From contig NC_091695.1 in assembly GCF_041296265.1 (NCBI RefSeq), positions 32,445,001-32,509,000 on the forward strand: 64,000 nt of DNA, read 5' to 3'. Origin of the DNA: Equus caballus (Eukaryota > Chordata > Mammalia > Perissodactyla > Equidae). This document shows positions 56,558 to 64,000 of this stretch, in pieces. Each line of letters begins with the position of its first letter. Position 1 is the first letter of the stretch. The position numbers and the translations under genes are program-made. The notes beneath the pieces are model-generated. The model had not been told where the DNA came from. It was given only the letters and a program-made list of their open reading frames with translations, and made no database searches.

Positions 56558-56787
56558 GGGGCTGGCCCCGTGGCCGAGTGGTTAAGTCTGTGCGCTCTGC
56601 TGCAGGCGGCCCAGTGTTTCGTCAGTTCGAATCCTGGGCACGGACATAGCTCTGCTCATCAAACCACGCTGAGGCAGCGTCCCACGTGCTACAACTAGAA
56701 GGACCCACAACGAAGAATATACAACTATGTACTGGGGGGCTTTGGGGAGAAAAAGGAAAAAATAAAATCTTTAAAAAAAAAAAAAAA
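56558..56787 (+). repeat. ERE SINE, sense
   Basis: GGGCTGGCCCCGTGGCCGAG to a poly(A) tail. Target-site duplication GGAACAATTC / GGAATAATTC at 56548 and 56788. Confidence 0.96.
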
Positions 56788-56819
56788 GGAATAATTCACT
56801 CATTGCCATTGTAAAGAAA

Positions 56820-57380
56820 TGTGTCTACCCATGTGTACACCCGAGAGAAAACATAGCATAAATCCACATGAAAACTTGTGCAGGAACGTTCATAGCAGCA
56901 TTATTCGTGATCGCTAGGAAGTGGAAGCAACCCACATGTTCATCAGCGAATGAAGGGATAAACAAAACATGGTCCATCCATGCGGTCGAATGTTATTCAG
57001 CCATAAAAGTGAACAAGGCCCTGACACACGCTACGATGTGGATGAACCTTAAATATGTGATGCTGACTGAAAGACACCAGACACGGAAGGACAGATATTG
57101 TGTGATTTCATTTATACGAAACGTCCAGAACAGGCGAGTCCGTGGACTCAGCGGATTTGTGGCTGCCAGGGGCTGGGGGGGAGGTAATGGGGAGTGACTG
57201 CTAATGGATCAGCTTTTGGGGCGTGACCAAAATGTTCTGGAATTACTGGTGATGGTAACTCAACATTGTGAATATGCTGAAAATCACTGAATTGTACTCT
57301 TGAAAATGGTTAAGATGGTGAATTTTATGTTAGTGACTTTTGTCGTAGTAAAAAATCTCAAAAAGAAAAGAAAAGAAAAG
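56820..57380 (+). repeat. L1 3' end, sense
   Basis: L1 3' region: CATAGCAGCATTATTCGTGA, GTTATTCAGCCATAAAAGTG, GATATTGTGTGATTTCATTT and an AAAAG-rich tail at 57,360-57,380. Confidence 0.92.
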
Positions 57381-57451
57381 CAGTGTGGTCCCATTTTTTC
57401 TGACTTTGAGTGATGTGGATTGAAAATAGTGTTATAAAATAGTCACATCAG

Positions 57452-57719
57452 GGGCCGGCCCACGGCCGAGTGGTTAAGTGCCCGCGTTCTGCTGCGGCGG
57501 CCCGGGGCTTCACTGGTTCGGATCCTGGGCATGGACATGGCACCACTTGTCAGGCCACACCGAGGCAGTGTCCCACATGCCACAACTAGAAGGACCCACA
57601 ACTAGGAGATACAACTATGTACTGGGGGGATTTGGGGAGAAAAAGCAGAAAGGAAAAAGGGAAGAAGAAGATTGGCAGCAGTTGTTAGCTCAGGTGCCAG
57701 TCTTGGGGGGAAAAGAAAT
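57452..57719 (+). repeat. ERE SINE, sense
   Basis: GGGCCGGCCCACGGCCGAGT to a purine-rich tail. Target-site duplication TCACATCAG at 57443-57451 and 57720-57728. Confidence 0.96.
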
Positions 57720-58004
57720 TCACATCAGTGTTTCAATTACTGTGAGGTAATGCAGTTCTCTCAAGAGTAAAAAAAGTTAAGATGTCAAAAATGATCAAAT
57801 GTCAGAGTGGGCAGACCAAGTTGTGAGTTGTGTTTGTGTTATTGCCGCCTGGCAGTGCCCCTGCAGCCGGTGGACAGACCGCATCCTACAGAGATGCTCA
57901 GGTTTGGCTCTAAAGGATGCTCGTTTGGAATTAGACTCCCACACAATGCATCCTCCCTAGTTGCCAAGCCAACAGTTAGGAAAGAGGCACAGGATGGTTT
58001 TTTT

Positions 58005-58620
58005 CCATAAACTTTATTTTTTAGAGCCATTTTGGGCTTACAGCAAAATTGAGGGGGAGATACAGAGGTTTCCCGTATACCTCCTGCCCCCCACTCCCCC
58101 AGCCTCCCCTACTGTCCACACCCCCCACCAGCGTGGCACATTGGTTACAGTCCTTGAACCTACGTTGATGCATCGTCACCACCCAGAGTCCACGGTTGAC
58201 GTCAGGGTTCGCTCTTGGTGCTGGACCTGCTGTGGGCTGAACACGTGTGTAAGGACCTGTGTCCACCATTATAGGTCATCCAGAGTAGTTTCACTGCCCT
58301 GAAATCCCGTGCTCCCCCTGTGCATCCTTCCCTTCCCCCAGCCCTGGCCATCACTGATCTTTCGAGCATCTCCATAGTTTTCCCTTTTCCAGAATGTCAT
58401 ATAGTTGGAATCATACAGTATGTGATTCTTTCACCAAGATTAGCTTCTTTCACCAAGGAATGTGCATTTAAGATTCCTCGGTATCTTTTCACGGCTTAAT
58501 AGCTCCTTCTTATTAGTGCTGAATAGTACTCCATTGTCTGGGTGGACCATAGTTCATCCACTCACCCACTGAGGGACTTCTTGGTTGCTTCCAGGTTTTG
58601 GCAATCATGGGTAAATGTGT
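58005..58620 (-). repeat. L1 3' end, antisense
   Basis: Antisense L1 3' UTR and tail: ATAAACTTTATTTTTTAGAG, GAATGTCATATAGTTGGAAT, CTGAATAGTACTCCATTGTC, CTTCCAGGTTTTGGCAATCA. Same family as 26,640-27,030. Confidence 0.92.
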
Positions 58621-58699
58621 AACCATCTGGCACAGTGTATTTTTGACCTGGTCCATACGTACATTAAAAAAAAAACACTAAGGTAGTTTTTTTCTCCTC

Positions 58700-59438
58700 C
58701 AAATGGAAGTCACGTTCGGTTTTTGGCAGAACAGGTTTGAGCTGCTGTTGGGAGCAGTGGCTGCTCAGCACTTAGCAGAGACGAGTTTTGGAAGACGAGA
58801 GCAGACCCCGGGGCCGACAGCTGGCGAAGGGTCCAGCGCAGGGAGAGCGGAGGGCTGGGTGGCGCTCAGGTTTGCTGATCTTGGAGAGCGGTAGGTCGGT
58901 GAGTGGCAGGGAGAGGGGGCGGACAGCGAGAACCTGGGCGGGCATGAGCACGGGGACGCGGGGCGGAGTGCAGACCGCCTCTGAAGTGCGGTGGCGACGG
59001 TAATGGGAGGTGACAGTGCGGGCTGGAAAGCCAGCCAGTGGTCCCTGTTGGAAGAAGGTGAGTGTACGTGTGATCGTTTTCCCCATCATGGGTGGGAATG
59101 CTTCTGTTAAGAGCTGAGCTAACGTTTGAAGGTACTTAAGTGACATCCGTTTTAGCAATATTGCAAAAATCAGCCCGTCAGAACCCTGTTAGCCACCTGC
59201 TCCTGGTGGAAACGCCCGGAGATGCTGTGGAAGGAGCTCGGCGGGGCCAGGTGGCGGCCGTCGCCTGTGTTTGAGGGCTGACAGTGAGGCCTTTCAGCGG
59301 AGTGGCTCATTTCCAGCGTCCTCATTTGATGTCACACTTGTGGCCGTGGTAGAACGTAGATATTGCTCCCCGTATTTTTAGATGAGTGGTCAAGATGGAG
59401 AACTAAGTGACCAGTCCAAGGTCATAAAGGTCAGTTGT
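58700..59438. other. G-rich dispersed-repeat-like DNA
   Basis: Strong G over C on the plus strand with phrases of an old unidentified interspersed repeat. A MIR-like scrap lies at about 59,390-59,430. No gene. Confidence 0.4.
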
Positions 59439-59439
59439 T

Positions 59440-59590
59440 TCCCAGCATGGCTACTGAATTCCCCTGGGAAGCCTTTAAAAATACATATTCCAGGTTCCAC
59501 CCCAGAAATGTTGATTCAGTAGGCTGAGGCCTAGGAGTCTGTATTTTCGTCAGCTGCACAGGTGGTTTTTAGGCAGCTGGTCTGGACAGC
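59440..59590. repeat. MER5A-like hAT DNA transposon
   Basis: Short nonautonomous hAT-Charlie element: CCAGGTTCCACCCCAGAAAT, GATTCAGTAGGCTGAGGCC, TCAGCTGCACAGGTGG. Confidence 0.75.
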
Positions 59591-59879
59591 ACGGTTCCCT
59601 GTGCCGCCTGCAAACCTCTGAGGTGGACGGGTGTTTTGTTCTGCCGCACACGGCCCTTAGGCCGTGAACTGAGCAGGGCGAGTGGTGGCCAGGGGAAGAC
59701 CGGCCGATTCACAGACCTGAGGCAGAGGGCACAGCCGAGGCACAGACGTGTTCTAGGAACTGTAGATGAGTTGGGACTGACATGCCGAGTAGGAGACACA
59801 GAGTGATGATGAGGGAGGAGGCTGGAGAGAGAGGCAGGGTCAGAGCTGCGGGAGCTGACTTCTGGAACCACCCCTCCAG

Positions 59880-60420
59880 ACCAAGGAGACCTGGTGGCCT
59901 AGGCAGAGCAGGAGGCAGCGAGGACCCTCCAGAAGATCCAGGTAGGAGGCAGAATTAGTACCCAGCAGCTGGTTAATGTGGGGGGAGAGGAAGTGGGTGA
60001 TGTGACGTCCGGGAGTCTGGCTTGGACAACTGCATGGGTGGGTCCTCTGCTGAGTTGAGTGAGGGCCTGGGAGGAGTTGGGGGCTGGGTCAGGGAGGAGG
60101 GTGATGAACTCCGTTTGGGGAAGGTGGTTTAAGCGTCCAAGTAGAGATGTCTGACGGGCAGTTGGACAGTTGCCGGGGTGGGGGCTTAAAGCCTTGGACA
60201 CAGGACACAGGTGTGGAGAGTGAACAGGGCACTCAGGAACCTTTGTTCAGCAGTTACGAGATGAGCATGCTCCCTGACGGTGGTTGGCAAGGTCAGCGAG
60301 CACGAAGCCTGCCTGGGGTTAGCGCAGGCGAGGGGATTGCTGTGTCTGAGCCAGAGCGCTTTCAGGGCAGCAGCGGGGCCTGAGGCCAGGTTGCAGAGAG
60401 CAAGAACAGGATTCAGGATT
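59880..60420 (+). repeat. Dispersed mammalian repeat, family not named
   Basis: TTTAAGCGTCCAAGTAGAGA, TGTCTGACGGGCAGTTGGAC and GAGGGTGATGAACTCCGTTT follow a very common old repeat; other parts of that family appear near 24.5 and 43.4 kb. Confidence 0.45.
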
Positions 60421-60549
60421 GGGGTGTGGTGGCTGAGGGGCCAGGTGTTTCTGAACAAGTTCTGTGTCCACGTGGACAGTCCATATCCTGGTCGCGTCCT
60501 GTGCTCTAGCATGGTTTTGGGAGACGAAAAGAGAAGGGAGGATTGGTCT

Positions 60550-63500
60550 TTTTTTTTTTTTTTTAAATACAAGGCAAGGACATAGTTAAAAATTTAAAAA
60601 GGAATATAAATTAAAAACGAAGTCTCGCTTCAGCCGCCTTTCCCAGTCCCAGTGGGTAACCTGCCTTAGCTGTTTGCTGGGTGTCCGTCTCTGTGTTATC
60701 TTAAAGACGTAAAAAATACGCATGGTGCGTGTTTGCTGTGAACCAAGTTGAGATGACGCTGAAATACTGTGCCGTACTGTCTTTTTCGGTTCAGATTATA
60801 CAGTCTCTGCTATGAATCCCTAAATGCTGAGCAGCAGCATAAATTGTGTCAGTATCCGTTTCTTAAAGAGAAACCGACAAAAGAAATTAGATGTTGGGAC
60901 TTTGTAACTGCTTATGCATTTTACTCTGTTGCTTGCAAATGACGTTCAGTGACTGAAAATCCCGTGCTGTTGCCTTAAAAGTGGCTTTCCACAAGTCCAG
61001 TGAGCTGATGGTCAGCTTTTCCAAGGGCGTAAAGTTTGCTGTCTTCTGAGCGTCCCTCTCCTCCCATCGTTAGATGCGACGTCAACAGACAGTTAGACAT
61101 AGTCTGTTAACAGGAATAGATAGTTGTAATAACCTTTCTAAGCACACTTTTAATCAAGATGCTGGAGTTTTGAAACATATGATTTGCTGACTCGTAAATA
61201 AACTTCCAATTTCCTTTATTTCACAATTTGACATGCTTTAAAACCTAAGGCTGAAGCGGGTAGCTTCTGCTGACACAAGATAATCTGTCAGTTCTGCAAG
61301 TCAGTTTTTCAGGGGTTCGTTTGGTGTGCTAACAATTAGACCCCGTTTCTATTTGTTTATTACCCTCCCTGTCCCCACACCAAGAGGACGGGTACTTTTT
61401 GCCGCCACTGAAGCTTCGCTCCTGTTTCAGCAGGTTAGCGAAAATAATGAAGAGTAGCTAAAACATAAAACGAAAGTACTGATGGAGATGCTAGAGAGTG
61501 AAAGATGCTGAAGCGCAGCATGGGATGGCCGAGTGAAGAATTTGGGGGAGGGCGGGGGGGGCAGGGGTCAGGACTCACGTGGGGCTGGGGGAGTGGGAAG
61601 GGCGGCTGCTTCCAGCCCAGAGTCCTGCAGTTGCTGGGAGCTACTGGAATGACTGGGAAGAAAGAATGTTCTTTGCTTTCTGAGCTAAATGTTGCATCTG
61701 ATCCATAGGACGTAACTTAAAATTGGTCTCATGGCGGATTTTGATAAATAATGTCTGGTTTGCATAATCTGGACCTGTTATCCAGATCTGAACCTTTTGT
61801 CCAGAAATGCTAAATGTCAGCATTTTTGAGCGTTATGTGAAACCAAGTTCTTGAGCTGGTGTTAATGGCTGTTACCTTCCCTGTTCTCAATCCTAGAAAG
61901 TGTCAAACGGAAATGCAAATCTGTATTGCTCAGACTTATACTTTAAATGAAAATATCCCAGTGATTATTGGATCTGTTCAGTTTCAGAGATACTTTAATT
62001 ATAGTAAATAGAATGACACTTTAGACTAGTAGTATATGTGGCTTACAGTATTTTTTAGAGCAACGTTTTTTTTCTAAAGAGGAAAAAGGTAGATGCTGAC
62101 AATTAGATTCCTGTGATGGTAATAGGGGAGATCATTTACTGCACATATTTGGGGTTTGTTCAGCCTGTGCTAGTTTTTTCTGCAATAATGATACACAGTG
62201 CACATATGAACGTGCTTCTGGAATCTTAAACTTTGGAATTTCCTGTCTAATGTGTATCTAAACTCCTAAGTTTAAATTTGCTTTGATGCTTTTTCAGTTG
62301 TCGAATTCTTTTGAGCCAAGGGAAAAGGTTTTCCTTTAAGGAGTAAAAATAATTGTCAAGTTCTGTAAATGTGTTTTCTACCATGGCCAAAGCAGTGTGT
62401 CACAGATTTCTTTTGAGATATAACCCAGCGATAGGAATGAAGCATATTCTCTTTACAGGTGAACGAAGACAGTCTGGGCTGTTAGGAAGAACTTAGGGGA
62501 ACTGCATGAAAGAGACAGAGGCTTGCCCGGGGAGGGGGGCGGGAGGAGGTCACGGGAAAGCGAGGTGACAGGCATCCAGCATAGGGGCTCGATGGGAGCG
62601 CAAGTGGGCTCCGGGGCGGAGCTCTCTCTTTCCAGGCGGTGTGAGTCCGTGTAGGAACCAGCTCCTCGTCCCGGTGCGCAGGGGAGCTTCGACGCACCCC
62701 CTGAAGCGTCCAGTGTCCACCTTGTTGTGCTTCGACTAGGCGTTTCATTTAAAGGTGGCGAAATTTGTCCATGACAGCTAGTAAGACTTAAAAATAAAAC
62801 GCTGATACTCAACCCTCCTGGGACTGCAGGTCCCCTGCCACTTGTCATGGTCCCTCGCCCTTCTCCCCTCTCCCTTCTTCCTCACCCCCCTGAAATCCCA
62901 TGGTCCGTTATCATCACAGCCTTGCACGCCCTGCCCCTCCCTCGCCTCTTTCACTTCACTGTACTCACCGGCAGAAGCCTGCACCCAGTAAGTGCGTTCT
63001 CCCTCCGCTGTCGTGACCGGTGACCGGAAGTGGACCCGCATGCCGCCACAGTCACGTGACTGTCAAACAGCGACTCTTCTCTTCTAGGTGGCTGTTTTCT
63101 TCCTTCCCCTTTCCCCTCCCCAGCGCTCCTCACCCACCCTTAAACTTAATGCCAAGTCCTCTGTTTTCTCAGTGAAATCGGAAGAAATCAGAAGAGGTCT
63201 TGCGTAAACTCTCACCACATGTCTGCCTATTTACCTGGATCTGTGCCCGTGTATTCGGCTGCCCTTCCTCTTACTGTGGGCGAACTGTGTGCACCCAGGA
63301 AAGGCCACCTCTGCACTTGGCCGCTTGGCCCGATCTGCTCGCGCTTACTCAGGGGAGTTACTCTGTCAGTCCCACCGCTCCCCTGGCTTCCTGCCAGTCA
63401 GCACGCACACTGTCTCGTCCTCCAGAAGGTCTTTCTAAAGCCATGTCTGCTGCAGCCCCTGCCCTCATTTATAAGGGCTAGCCTTATAAAGTCAAATTCT

Positions 63501-63939
63501 AATTGACCACAGATGGTAATGCTGACTTTGAGTTGCAAATGATTAATTTAGGAATGAGCTTTACACCACCTGTTTGTCAATTGATTTTCTAGAATTACCT
63601 CAATCAGCCTCCTTTCGTATTTTGACCGACAGCTCGATTATTTGTTAGATGAACCTTTATCCATTCCTTTGTCCAGTAAAGAGAAAACTGTTAAAATGTT
63701 GAGAAACGTTGGCAGTTGGCAGATAATTTTAATTATTTCAGAGGAGTTTTGCTCCATTGAAAAACTGACAGGAGAATGTGAGTCCTTTCCTTTCTCCCCA
63801 GCTTAATGACATCGTGTTTGTGTGAGGGTGCTCAGTGTTGCAGTTAGAAGTGACCCACGGTTGACAAGGGGAGCGCCTGGCACCTCTCCTCTCAGTGATG
63901 TCGTCAAGGAACTTTTTCCCCTTAGCTAACGAAATGTCT
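60550..63939. other. Intergenic DNA, no gene recognised
   Basis: 60,560-60,760 resembles a LINE 3' tail. Positions 60,800-62,450 are AT-rich and largely free of recognisable repeats. No coding exon identified. Confidence 0.4.
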
Positions 63940-63940
63940 T

Positions 63941-64000
63941 CTTTTTTTTTTTTCTTTCTGCTTTATCTCCCCAAATCCCCCCCGACCCCGTACATAGTTG
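63941..64000 (-). repeat. ERE SINE, antisense, cut by window end
   Basis: T-rich tail then TTTCTGCTTTATCTCCCCAA and CCGTACATAGTTG, the standard start of an antisense ERE; the rest lies beyond the window. Confidence 0.93.

Overview
This is mammalian nuclear DNA, almost certainly from a perissodactyl and most likely an Equus species. The diagnostic signal is about fifteen copies of the tRNA-derived ERE SINE (the equine repetitive element) on both strands, several with clear target-site duplications. Ancient L1, L2, MIR, MER and MaLR remnants fill much of the rest. No microbial gene, CRISPR array or rRNA gene is visible.

Layout. Positions 1-10.5 kb are AT-rich: an antisense L1 remnant (1 to about 3.5 kb), a MER2-like DNA transposon, and one intact single-exon olfactory receptor gene (6544-7506, OR5-like). 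Near 10.5 kb the base composition changes abruptly to GC- and CpG-rich sequence, which continues to the end. Positions 10.8-16.2 kb hold MaLR, MIR, L2 and ERE copies, a small promoter-like CpG-rich block (13.68-13.86 kb) and an ATGG microsatellite. A strong CpG island at 16.35-17.39 kb has a possible noncoding first exon and a 120-bp G-rich minisatellite. From 18.4 to 32.8 kb there are eight recognisable exons of cortactin (CTTN) on the plus strand: F-actin-binding repeats 3, 4, 5, 6 and the half repeat, then the exon that follows, the proline-rich exon and the tyrosine-rich exon. Positions 33-44 kb are dominated by one old antisense L1 broken up by younger insertions, ending at a possible polyadenylation site (44,816). 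Positions 45-64 kb contain no gene I can recognise.

The main point of interest is the cortactin locus. The eight exons are open, have correct phases and mostly good splice sites, but I could not find the N-terminal exons (acidic region and repeats 1-2), the helical exon between exons 13 and 15, or the SH3 exons anywhere in the window. Several residues that I recall as invariant in human cortactin are changed, and most of those changes are AT-to-GC. The repeat-6 exon, the one skipped in known human splice variants, has a GC instead of a GT donor. This could be a partial or decaying CTTN duplicate, a genuine gene reshaped by GC-biased gene conversion, or an assembly artefact; the sequence alone cannot decide. 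The human protein comparisons are from memory and repeat family names are by eye.
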